Assembly: GCA_910587785.1 (NCBI GenBank)
Contig: CAJUOA010000001.1
Coordinates: forward strand, 11,878 to 75,877
Length of the DNA stretch: 64,000 nt
Source of the DNA: an uncultured Oscillospiraceae bacterium
Lineage (GTDB): Bacteria; Bacillota; Clostridia; Oscillospirales; Oscillospiraceae
Reading direction: 5' to 3'
Shown here: piece by piece, positions 14,426-22,463 of the stretch
Numbering within the stretch: the first letter of the stretch is position 1
How the letters are laid out: each line of letters opens with the position of its first letter
Position numbers and translations under genes: made by a program
Notes under the pieces: model-generated
What the model was told of the DNA's origin: nothing
What the model saw: only the letters and a program-made list of their open reading frames with translations
The model's database searches: none

Positions 14426-15697
14426 TCAGGAAGCGCCCATGATCCGCCCGGCGAAGAGGGCCCCCCGCTGGGCAATGCCGGGGAGCTTCACGAGGCTCCC
14501 GCGGTCGTTGGCGGTCTCCAGCATACAGAAGCGGGGCGGGAGGTAAAAGCTCTTGTTCATATTCAATCCGCTGATGAGCTGGCGGGCGATGAGGTCGCCG
14601 CCGGAGTAGCCGGAGACGATGAGGGCGAAAAGCCGCTTTTCATAAAACCTGTTCTGCCGGAAGAGGGCGGTCAGGCGGTTGACGAAGGCGGTGAGGTTGG
14701 CGGCCAGGGCGTCGTTGTAGTTGGCGCAGAGCATGACCATGGCGTCGCAGGCGCGGACGGCGGGAAAGACCTCCTCCACCATGGGCCCGCCGTAGAAGCA
14801 CCCGCCCTGCTGTCCGAAGTGCATACAGGTCTTGTAGCTGCACCCGATGCAGTCGGCCAGGGTTCCGTTCTGGAGGCAGACCTCCTGGACCTCCACGCCC
14901 TCGGGGAGCCCAGCCTTGACCAGCTCCCAGAAGTCCAGGGTGTTGCTGGTGGAGCGGGCGGAGGCGTGGAGGGCCAGGATGCGGCTCGGGGGCGGCAGAG
15001 CCTCCCAGGCGAGCAGGCGCTCCACCAGCTCCGCCGCGGCGAGGCGGAAGGCGGTGGCCTCGTCGGTGCCCTGGGTCTGGGCCTGAACCCGGAAGTTGCG
15101 CAGGGAGCCGGTGGCCTCCACCAGGGGCCGGCCCAGGAAGGCGCACCCGGCGAGATTGGCCGAGAGCACCAGGTCCCGCGCCACGTCCTTGGTGTAGAGC
15201 TCCCCCACGCCGGTGACCACCAGGGCGGCGAGACAGCCCTCCAGCAGTCCGCCGTCCAGCCGGAGGACGGAGAGCATCCGGTAATAGGCCAGGTTGCACC
15301 CGCCCTCGTCCAGGGCCACCAGGAAGAGGAGCCTGCGGCGGCGCAGGCCCTCCAGGCCGTCGGCGGGGTCCCGCCAGACCGTGCCCTCCGGGAGGAGGGG
15401 GAGCATGGAGGCTTTCAATGCCTCACTGTATTCGTTGGCGGGGGTGATTACCGTGAGGACCGGGTTTTCTTCCGGTTCGGGGCGGTCTGTGCGGCCTAAA
15501 AGATAGTCGGTAGAAACGTTGAAGTAGTCTGCCAAGCGCTCCACTGTTGAGGCGGACACATTGATCTGCCCGTACTCAATCTTTTGATAATTTTGGTAGG
15601 CTGTACCCAGGAAAGCGGCAATGTCGGATTGTTTTAGCTTTCGCTCCGCCCGAAGCTGTTTTAACCGTGCAGAAAATTTTGGCAATTTTTGTTTCAT
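14426..15697 (-). CDS. Cro/CI HTH fused to flavodoxin-like oxidoreductase
   Basis: 423 aa. Residues 1-75 are an XRE domain (MKQKLPKFSARLKQLR..., LLGRTD) closely similar to the 76-77-aa stand-alone regulators at 56409 and 56780. The rest has an alpha/beta region (about 80-235) and an NAD(P)H-dependent FMN reductase/flavodoxin-like domain from about 240 (RILALHASARSTSNT phosphate loop). This domain carries a cysteine cluster (DCIGCSYKTCMHFGQQGGC) like those of iron-sulfur flavoproteins. Start ATG 15697 follows GAGGTCC; the frame is open further upstream but unsupported. It is divergent from a small gene with overlapping promoters. A redox- or flavin-sensing regulator is a reasonable inference. 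Confidence 0.75.
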   Translation of the reverse strand: MKQKLPKFSARLKQLRAERKLKQSDIAAFLGTAYQNYQKIEYGQINVSASTVERLADYFNVSTDYLLGRTDRPEPEENPVLTVITPANEYSEALKASMLPLLPEGTVWRDPADGLEGLRRRRLLFLVALDEGGCNLAYYRMLSVLRLDGGLLEGCLAALVVTGVGELYTKDVARDLVLSANLAGCAFLGRPLVEATGSLRNFRVQAQTQGTDEATAFRLAAAELVERLLAWEALPPPSRILALHASARSTSNTLDFWELVKAGLPEGVEVQEVCLQNGTLADCIGCSYKTCMHFGQQGGCFYGGPMVEEVFPAVRACDAMVMLCANYNDALAANLTAFVNRLTALFRQNRFYEKRLFALIVSGYSGGDLIARQLISGLNMNKSFYLPPRFCMLETANDRGSLVKLPGIAQRGALFAGRIMGAS

Positions 15698-15713
15698 AAG
15701 GACCTCAAAGCAC

Positions 15714-15742
15714 TTGACACATGATATTTCACGGTGTATAAT
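15714..15742 (+). promoter_or_regulatory. Consensus promoter of the small gene
   Basis: TTGACA, 17-nt spacer, TATAAT: an exact sigma-A consensus. Confidence 0.9.
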
Positions 15743-15752
15743 CAAGTATACA
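15735..15752. promoter_or_regulatory. Operator palindrome spanning both -10 boxes
   Basis: TGTATA and TATACA separated by 6 nt. The left arm is part of the plus-strand TATAAT and the right arm part of the minus-strand TATACT, so one bound dimer would cover both promoters. Likely autoregulatory site of the HTH protein. Confidence 0.7.
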
Positions 15753-15773
15753 TTAAAACTAAAATCTATTCAA
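15745..15773 (-). promoter_or_regulatory. Promoter of the HTH-flavodoxin gene
   Basis: On the minus strand TTGAAT, 17-nt spacer, TATACT, facing the plus-strand promoter and overlapping it at the -10 region. Confidence 0.75.
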
Positions 15774-15783
15774 GGTGATTTGC

Positions 15784-16032
15784 GTGTATAATACATATGA
15801 TTGGCTGTATCTCAACTATGCGGAACCCCTCATGAATGAATTTGAGAAAACAGAGAAAAGGGAAATAGAGCTGATCGCGCAGTCTCTTGGGCTTTCACAA
15901 AGAGACAGCGTACAGCTTAGCGACCGTATGTCGGCTTTGCGCTACCGCTGGGGCGCGGAGGTGTTCGCCCTGGGCCTCCAATTGGGTGTGCGGCTGACGG
16001 CACCATCCCTGTCTGTGGAGGACCACCCGTAG
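15784..16032 (+). CDS. Small partner protein of the HTH module
   Basis: 82 aa (V/M)YNTYDWLYLNYAEPLMNEF..., with a C-terminal helix ALGLQLGVRL. It aligns over its full length with the 78-aa protein at 57100 and shares the C-terminal pattern of the DUF6809-like protein at 8455. Start taken as GTG 15784, which has AAGGTGA 5 nt upstream and matches the paralogue's N-terminus; GTG 15775 is possible. Its stop is 3 nt from the convergent LDH-like gene. Function unknown. Confidence 0.65.
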   Translation: MYNTYDWLYLNYAEPLMNEFEKTEKREIELIAQSLGLSQRDSVQLSDRMSALRYRWGAEVFALGLQLGVRLTAPSLSVEDHP

Positions 16033-16035
16033 GCG

Positions 16036-17244
16036 TCACTCGATCCTCCGCAGCTCGTCCATGGTCCCCCGGATCCGCTCCAGCAGGTCCTCCGGCAGGG
16101 GCAGGCGCTCCAGCTCGATGCCCAGAGCGCCCAGGCGGTTCCGGGCCCCCATGAACACGCCGTCCAGGTAGGTGGATGAGAAGTGCCATTGCCCCCGCAG
16201 GCAGTCTAAGAGGCTCAGGGCCCCGGAGCTCAGGGCGGGGGCCACGTAGGGCTTGAAGCCCATGGCCCGCATCTCCAGGTTGGCGTGCTTGGTCCTCTCG
16301 GTGAGCTCCCGGGAGAGGGTGCCGTCGTAGCGGTCCGGCTCCACGGAGTTGGCGATCACCAGCCCCTCCCCGTGGGGGCCGTAGGCCCGGCCGGTGCGGA
16401 GGTATTCCTCGAACCGTGGGTCCCTGTCCGCGTAGTACCGGGCCCGGGCGTGCATGACCCCCAGCCCGAACCCGCGGACCTGGTGGGGGAAGAGTCCTTT
16501 GCAGTCCAGCTCCCCCGCCTCGTTTTTGTTGCTCTCCAGGAGCGCCGCCCGGCACAGGGGGTCCACCGGGTCGCTGACCACGCAGAACATACCCTTGAAG
16601 CCCGCCTCCCGGGCCATGCGGGCGTAGGAGGCCACGAGGGGGCGGTTGAGCGCATATTGTGCCATGCGCACGTCGCCGCTCTTCACCGCCGTGTCCGGCA
16701 CGAACCGGGAGGCGCAGAAGAGGAACACGTCGCAGTCGAAGAGCTCCTCCGGCCGCACGACCTTCACGCCGGGCCCGGGGATGCCGATCTGCCCCAGCTC
16801 GAACTCCCAGCGCTCCGGGACGTTCTCCCGCAGGTCGCAGAGCCCGATATCGAGGATGGTGTGCCCGCCCAGGAGCCGCAGGCCCATCGCCAGGGTGCTG
16901 CCCACGTCCCCCAGGGCCAGGAGGTTTACCCGGCAGCTGCCGGGGAGGCAGAAGGGCTCCAGCAGCTCCTCCCAGCGGGGGTGGCCCATGTTCACGGCCC
17001 GGACCCGGCCCTCCTCCACCGCCTCCTCCAGCTCCCGGGGGAGGCGGTCTTTTGCGGTCAGGGTAGTGAGGGCCTCGGGGCCCTCCGCGGCGGAGGGCGC
17101 GGTGAGGTGGAAGCTCTCCCGCCCCGCCAGGGGGGGGCGGCGGAAGAGGTACAAGACCTCCCCGTGCTCCGGGAGGCGGTCCAGGGGCCTCCCCACCGCC
17201 TCCTCGCTGTATACAATATGGTTTTTATACTCGCAGTATCCCAT
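16036..17244 (-). CDS. LDH/MDH-like NAD-binding protein
   Basis: 402 aa, longer than ordinary lactate/malate dehydrogenases (about 310). A Rossmann region starts near residue 106 (RVNLLALGDVGSTLAMGL), followed by DCDVFLFCASRFVPD and MFCVVSDPVDPLCRAAL, which mirror the LDH family's substrate-proximal segments (VxxNPVD). The first 100 residues are extra. Its ribosome binding site GGAGG lies in the last codons of the giant gene upstream (GGA GGT TAA), so the two are translationally coupled. It probably acts with that protein; the substrate is unknown. Confidence 0.7.
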   Translation of the reverse strand: MGYCEYKNHIVYSEEAVGRPLDRLPEHGEVLYLFRRPPLAGRESFHLTAPSAAEGPEALTTLTAKDRLPRELEEAVEEGRVRAVNMGHPRWEELLEPFCLPGSCRVNLLALGDVGSTLAMGLRLLGGHTILDIGLCDLRENVPERWEFELGQIGIPGPGVKVVRPEELFDCDVFLFCASRFVPDTAVKSGDVRMAQYALNRPLVASYARMAREAGFKGMFCVVSDPVDPLCRAALLESNKNEAGELDCKGLFPHQVRGFGLGVMHARARYYADRDPRFEEYLRTGRAYGPHGEGLVIANSVEPDRYDGTLSRELTERTKHANLEMRAMGFKPYVAPALSSGALSLLDCLRGQWHFSSTYLDGVFMGARNRLGALGIELERLPLPEDLLERIRGTMDELRRIE

Positions 17245-17245
17245 T

Positions 17246-20200
17246 TTAACCTCCGATGACGATATTGAAGCTTGCCCGGAGACGCCGGAGCATCTCCAGG
17301 TCGTTTTCCAGATAGGTGGACGCGGCGCGGCTGGGGTCGTAGGCCATGCAGCTGCCCTTGTCGGGGCACAGCGGCAATACCACCGCCTCCCCCAGGCGGC
17401 TGAGGGTCAGGTTCCGGGCGCAGAGGGCGCGGTAGTCCGCCTCCAGGGCCAGGAGGATGTCCCGGGCGTTCTCCAGGCAGGTCACGCTCAGGCGGTAGAT
17501 GGACCCGTCGGCGCAGTCCTCCGCGAGGTCCGGGGCGGCGTAGGGGAAGATGCGGTTCACCGACGGCTGGAGCCCGGCGGCCATGGGCTCGCTCCTGCGG
17601 ACGGTGTCCCCGCCGATGAAAGGGTAGAGGGTGGACTCCACGAACCGGGAGCGGAGGTTGGGCAGGTAGTACACCCCGTCCACGGGGAAGCCCAGGGCCT
17701 CCATGGTGTCCCTTCCCATGCCTGTGAGGTACCCCACCAGCACCTGCCGGACCTGGGCCTGGTTCTCCTCCAGGAGGGGGGCCAGGCGGCGGATGCGCTT
17801 GCCGTCGTGGAGCATGTCGTCCACCAGGATGACGGGGCGGCCGAAGGAGACGATGGTGCGCACCTGGTCGGCGAGGGGCGAGTAGTTGGGGTAGGCCTCG
17901 ATGGAGAAGGAGGAGAGGTCCGGCTCGTAGACCTTGTCGGTGTGGAGGGTCTTGGTGACGGTGTTGGGCACCGCCACGCCCCGCAAAATCTTGCCGAAGG
18001 GCACGCAGATGCACTCCCCCAGCTCCCTGGGCTCCACGGGCTGGGCGGGGACGCCGTTGCAGGCGGCGATGCGCCGCAGGAGCCTCTGGTGGATGACCCC
18101 GGCGGAGATGGAGAGGACCAGGCACCCGGGATAGAGGGCTGTGAGGGCCCGCTGGAGGTTCCGGTGGGCGTTGGAGACGGCGGCGAGGACCCGGGGGCTC
18201 GCGGAGAAGGGGGCCTTGAGGGTGGTCTCCACGTTCCGGGTGAGGACCACGGGGCGGCTCATATCCACGCTCAGCACCTCCTGGGCCCCGGCGGCGGACA
18301 CGGGCACGAAGCCCTGGAGGGTGAAGATGTCCCGGATGGAGGCGGGGGCGCTCTCCGCCGGGCAGAAGAGGGCGCAGGTGTACTCCTGCCGCAGGGCAAG
18401 GGAGATGACCTCCGTCACCAGCAGCTGGGCCAGGTCCGCCTGGGCGGGGCCCTTGGGCACATGGACGCCGCTGATGACCAGGGCCCGCCCGCCGGTCTGG
18501 GCCCGGACGAAGGCGGTCAGCTCCGTGCGGCCCCCCAGCCGGGTGAAGAGCTGCTGGGACTCCACGCACTGGAAGCTGGCAAAGCCCAGCACCGCCCCGC
18601 TCTCCCCGTGGCGCAGGACGCAGAGGCGGTCCCCCAGCTCCCGCAGGCGGTCGAAGAGGGCGGCGGTCCCCGGGTGGCCGGGGAGGGCGTCCCGGGCGAG
18701 AAGGGTCTCCGTGTCCGCGTCCAGCCACAGGTGGTGCTGGAAGTCCAGGTCCTCGGGCCGGAGGAGGGGCTTGTCCAGCGGCTCCCGGAGGTAGAGGCCG
18801 TGGAGGTAGATGTACTCCTGGGCCACGCTGTCGATGAAATGGGAGATGTCCCGGCCCTGGTCGACGGCCTCCCGGATGCGGGTGGAGCTGATGTCCTCCA
18901 GGTGGGTGGGGAGCTGGAGCTCGGTGACATGCCCGGTGATGGCGGAGTAGTCGGGGGCCTCGCCGCCGTCGTCCCGGCGGAAGATGACGTGGTCAAAGCC
19001 GTGGATGGACCCGGGGGCCGGCTCTTTCCGGTAGGAGGAGGCCCCCCGGACCACGTCGCTGCCCACCACCACGGCCACGTCCCGGCCGGGGAACGCCTCC
19101 CGCAGGCGCTTGAGGTTTTCGGGGTTGGCGATGTTCACGGGGAAGTCCTCGGGGAAGATGTGGACGTGGAACTCGTCGGCCACAGACATGCTGGCGATCC
19201 GGCGGCGGACCCGGTGGGGCTGGGTCTTCTTGGACCAGGAGAACTCGTCGATGGCCAGCATCACCTCGTACCCCAGGTCCCGGATGGAGCGGACGATGCC
19301 CTTATGGGAGAGGGTGAAGGGGTCGAAGGTGCCGGGGAAGAAGGCCACGGGCCGCTTCTCCCCGAACCGGAAGCCCCCCCGCAGGATGTCCTGCTCGGTG
19401 ATGAAGCGATAGACCCGGCCCAGCATGGCGGCGCGGTAGTAGAAGGTCAGCTCCTGCCCCTGGTCCTCCCCCACGAGGGCCAGGAGCTTCTTCTGGGTGA
19501 GGAGGAAGGCCCGCCGCTTCTCGTGCTCCCCCAGGAGGGCGGAGCCGAAGACCCGGCGTCCCAAGACGAACAGGGCCTCCTGCCGCACCTCGCTCCGGAA
19601 GCCCGCGAGGCCCTTCAGGAGCATCCCCAGCAGGCGCTCCCGGCGCTTGCGGTAGACCTCGTCCTCCTCCGGGAAGCGGACCCGGTAGGCGTCGTAGGAC
19701 TCGTAGATGACGCCCACGGTGTCCAGGGCCGCGGCCACCACCCGGCTGTTGGAGGAGCCCAGGTAGCCGTTGAGCTCCACCGCCACCTCCTCCAGCTGGG
19801 CCGGGGGGAGCCACAGGCAGAGCTGCCCCAGGTAGTCGGGGATATACTTCGAGAACTCCTGCTGGTCGATCTCCAGCCCCCGGACCAGCTCCACGGCCAC
19901 TTCGTTGCGCTGGTCGGCGGTGAGGCGGGGGGCGATGGCGAGAAGGGCGTTCCCCGCCGCGTGGCGGACCGTCACCCGGTCGCTGACCTTGATGAGGTTG
20001 GCCAGGTGGGTGGCGATGTGGAGCAGCTGCGCCCCGCCGGAGGCGGCGAAGGCCGCCAGCAGGCGGATGTTCACCTCCTTGACGATCCAGGGGGTGCCGC
20101 TTTTGAGGTTGTCCAGGAAGATCTCCGACACCGCCTCCTCGTCCAGGGGCGGCGGGGGGGCCTGGACCCCGGCGCCGGCCAGGGCCGTGTCCCGCAGGCG

Positions 20201-22051
20201 GGCCAGGGAGGCGCTCCCGGCGCAGTCCACGGCCCGCAGGGCCCCGGGCACGGAGGACTCCAGCCACGGGTGCAGGGCGCTCAGGAGCAGTACCGCCGCG
20301 GAGCGGACGGTGAGGTCCTTCCGGACGGAGAGGGCCTGGGCGAAGTGCATGAGGCGGCGGCGCTGTCTCTCGTCGCAGACGGCGAAGGGCAGTGCCGTGG
20401 CGGTCTCCAGGAGCTGGAAGGCGGTCTCGTCCCCCAGGCGCTCCGGGGCCCGGTAGTAGCGGAGGAAGGAGCGCAGAAACTCCCCCCGCCGCTCCGGCGT
20501 ACACTTCTCCAGCAGGGAGTTGACCACCATCTTCAGGGTGAAGGTGATCCACCGCCGGTGCTGGGGCATGAGCTTGCGGTCGGGGTAGACGATCTTCTCC
20601 AGGTACAGCCGCCACTGGTCCAGGTCGGCGTTGTCCCGGCTGTCGGGGACGTAGTCCTTGGGGGTCTCCTTGACGTACCCGGCGTGGAAGCGGGCGATGA
20701 TCTCCCCCATGAGGGCCGCGGCCTGCCGGCGGATGTCCCCCTCCCGGTGCATGAGGAGCTCGTAGAGGAAGGCCAGCGTTTGCACCTTCTGGGAAAGGCT
20801 GAGGTAGACGGAGTAGGACTCGAACACCCCCAGGTAGGCCCGGAGCCTGCGCCAGTCGGTCTCCCCCCGGGCCAGCTCCAGGAGCCCCGCGAAGCTCCTC
20901 TGCCCGGTGAGACGGCTCATGAGTGCGATGTTGTGCTCCGCGCCCAGAAGGCGCAGCGCCTCCACCGCCTCCGACTCGTCCATGAGGGCCGGGTCCCGGC
21001 GGGGCAGGGGCGCGCCGGGATGGCCGGAGAGGGTGGTGTCCACCCCCAGGCTCACCATGTAGCGCTCAAAGTCCCGGAGTTTGGCGTACACGAAGGTGTA
21101 GCGCAGGCGCTTGGCCTCGTCCACGTTGTCCAGCTTGCTGAGGATCACGTCGAAGGCCTCGGCGAGGGTGGAGATTTTGGTGATCTCCCGCCCGTCGGGG
21201 CCCCGCTCCTGCTTGACCCGGAAGTCGGCGTAGATGAGCACCAGGCTCTCGGCGGAGAGGTAGTCCAGCTCCAGGTCCCAAACTGAGTGGTTGGCGGCGA
21301 CATAGCCCAGGTCCGCCATGTGGCGGCGGAGGAACCACTGGTCCGTATAGTAGTAGTGGAGGTACGGCACCCGTTCCCCGGGGCGGCACCCGAACTTGCC
21401 GATGTCGTGCCCCGCCGCGCTGCCGGAGACCAGGGGCAGGTCGATGGACACCCCCGCCCGCTTGAGGTCCCGCGCCACGCTCAAAGCCGCGTGGTGGACC
21501 CCGGCGATGTGCTCCAGGGTGCGCCAGGGGGTGGCCTCCAGCCCCAGGCGCATCATCTCGTAGACGTACTCCCGCCGGTAGGAGCGCAGGAACTGCCGGT
21601 AGCTCTCCCGGTGCTCGCTGCCCTCCAGCTCCTCCTCGTCCAGGAGCTCCAGCTGCCACAGGGGGTCCGCCGGGAGGCGGGCGCGCTCCTCGTCCAGCAG
21701 GACCTGGAGGAGGGCTAAGAAGAAGGCCGCGCCGGGGCCGTGCTGTTTCTGCCGGGGGAGGAAGTCCGGCTCCGGGAACATGCACTTGCGGGCGAAGTCG
21801 TAGGCAAAGGCGATCCAGCCCTCCTCCGGCTCCGGGGAGAGGCGGTCCATCTCCTCCCGGGCGAGGTCCAGCACGGCGGCGCAGGAGATGCGCGTGCCGT
21901 CGAAGAGGGGGGCGAAGCGCTGGAGGAAGCTCTCGTCCTCCAGGAGCGCCGTCAGCTCCCCCCGGCGGTTGGAGAGGTACTGGACCGTGGGCTGGGTGGT
22001 CAGGCGGCGCAGAAGGCTTGCGCTCATCTGACGGAGCTTTTTCTTGTTCAT
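17246..22051 (-). CDS. Giant HD / repeat / nucleotidyltransferase / PRTase protein
   Basis: 1601 aa, cytoplasmic. Domains in order: HD-type phosphohydrolase-like (VHHAAL near 185, GHDIGK near 215), long alpha-helical HEAT/ARM-like repeats (about 400-880), and a NadD/cytidylyltransferase-like domain (FFPGTFDPFTLSHKG near 902-917, SSTRIRE near 1050). Then come a GNAT-like region (about 1140-1250) and a phosphoribosyltransferase signature (VILVDDMLHDGKR near 1407). The nucleotidyltransferase plus PRTase pair recalls NAD or nucleotide metabolism, but no known enzyme has this order. Start ATG follows AAAGGAGGGACCACC. It is coupled to the LDH-like gene. Function unknown. Confidence 0.7.
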   Translation of the reverse strand: MNKKKLRQMSASLLRRLTTQPTVQYLSNRRGELTALLEDESFLQRFAPLFDGTRISCAAVLDLAREEMDRLSPEPEEGWIAFAYDFARKCMFPEPDFLPRQKQHGPGAAFFLALLQVLLDEERARLPADPLWQLELLDEEELEGSEHRESYRQFLRSYRREYVYEMMRLGLEATPWRTLEHIAGVHHAALSVARDLKRAGVSIDLPLVSGSAAGHDIGKFGCRPGERVPYLHYYYTDQWFLRRHMADLGYVAANHSVWDLELDYLSAESLVLIYADFRVKQERGPDGREITKISTLAEAFDVILSKLDNVDEAKRLRYTFVYAKLRDFERYMVSLGVDTTLSGHPGAPLPRRDPALMDESEAVEALRLLGAEHNIALMSRLTGQRSFAGLLELARGETDWRRLRAYLGVFESYSVYLSLSQKVQTLAFLYELLMHREGDIRRQAAALMGEIIARFHAGYVKETPKDYVPDSRDNADLDQWRLYLEKIVYPDRKLMPQHRRWITFTLKMVVNSLLEKCTPERRGEFLRSFLRYYRAPERLGDETAFQLLETATALPFAVCDERQRRRLMHFAQALSVRKDLTVRSAAVLLLSALHPWLESSVPGALRAVDCAGSASLARLRDTALAGAGVQAPPPPLDEEAVSEIFLDNLKSGTPWIVKEVNIRLLAAFAASGGAQLLHIATHLANLIKVSDRVTVRHAAGNALLAIAPRLTADQRNEVAVELVRGLEIDQQEFSKYIPDYLGQLCLWLPPAQLEEVAVELNGYLGSSNSRVVAAALDTVGVIYESYDAYRVRFPEEDEVYRKRRERLLGMLLKGLAGFRSEVRQEALFVLGRRVFGSALLGEHEKRRAFLLTQKKLLALVGEDQGQELTFYYRAAMLGRVYRFITEQDILRGGFRFGEKRPVAFFPGTFDPFTLSHKGIVRSIRDLGYEVMLAIDEFSWSKKTQPHRVRRRIASMSVADEFHVHIFPEDFPVNIANPENLKRLREAFPGRDVAVVVGSDVVRGASSYRKEPAPGSIHGFDHVIFRRDDGGEAPDYSAITGHVTELQLPTHLEDISSTRIREAVDQGRDISHFIDSVAQEYIYLHGLYLREPLDKPLLRPEDLDFQHHLWLDADTETLLARDALPGHPGTAALFDRLRELGDRLCVLRHGESGAVLGFASFQCVESQQLFTRLGGRTELTAFVRAQTGGRALVISGVHVPKGPAQADLAQLLVTEVISLALRQEYTCALFCPAESAPASIRDIFTLQGFVPVSAAGAQEVLSVDMSRPVVLTRNVETTLKAPFSASPRVLAAVSNAHRNLQRALTALYPGCLVLSISAGVIHQRLLRRIAACNGVPAQPVEPRELGECICVPFGKILRGVAVPNTVTKTLHTDKVYEPDLSSFSIEAYPNYSPLADQVRTIVSFGRPVILVDDMLHDGKRIRRLAPLLEENQAQVRQVLVGYLTGMGRDTMEALGFPVDGVYYLPNLRSRFVESTLYPFIGGDTVRRSEPMAAGLQPSVNRIFPYAAPDLAEDCADGSIYRLSVTCLENARDILLALEADYRALCARNLTLSRLGEAVVLPLCPDKGSCMAYDPSRAASTYLENDLEMLRRLRASFNIVIGG

Positions 22052-22078
22052 GGTGGTCCCTCCTTTTGTTCTGCTGAT

Positions 22079-22107
22079 ATTATGCACTAATTTGCCGCCG
22101 TGCGCAA
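22079..22107 (-). promoter_or_regulatory. Promoter of the giant gene
   Basis: On the minus strand TTGCGC, 17-nt spacer, CATAAT, about 28 nt before the start codon. Confidence 0.6.
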
Positions 22108-22165
22108 GGGGGAAATGGGGGCGGAGGGGCGGAATTCGGCATTGCGGGGCAGATGGTGGGTCTGT

Positions 22166-22192
22166 GTAGGGGCGCACAATGTGCGCCCCTAC
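22166..22192. repeat. Palindromic intergenic repeat, type A
   Basis: Perfect 12-bp inverted repeat GTAGGGGCGCAC with a 3-nt centre (AAT). Near-identical copies are at 51256 and, damaged, at 24335. Confidence 0.85.
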
Positions 22193-22395
22193 GGGCCGGG
22201 TGCGCAGGACGGTGACGCGGCGGGTGTGCTGGGCCCACAGCGGGTATCCCATCTATTTTGTCTCCAAATATTCCCAAATGTTAGAAAACCGCTCGATTTA
22301 CAGAAGTCTCGGTAAAAAATCCATCAAAACCAACAAGGAGGGCGCCCCTTTTTTGTAGGAACCGCAACAAGGATGTGAAACCGCCTAGAGGAGGC
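22193..22395. other. Intergenic stretch before the GH13 gene
   Basis: About 200 nt without a supportable gene. GC-rich up to about 22240, then AT-richer. A self-complementary GGGCGCCC followed by CTTTTTTG near 22342 could be a weak stop signal. Confidence 0.4.
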
Positions 22396-22424
22396 TGGAC
22401 AACGGGCCGTGTTTCTGGTAAAAT
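22396..22424 (+). promoter_or_regulatory. Promoter of the amylosucrase-like gene
   Basis: TGGACA, 17-nt spacer, TAAAAT, 40 nt before the start. Confidence 0.6.
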
Positions 22425-22463
22425 ATTAACAAAATCGACTGTGGACCATGGGAAGGAGTTTTG

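Noticed and set aside
16646..21286. Very long open frame on the plus strand opposite the giant gene
   Set aside because: It is the antisense shadow of a high-GC gene: glycine/valine/leucine-rich, no domains, no ribosome binding site. The minus-strand protein has clear motifs.
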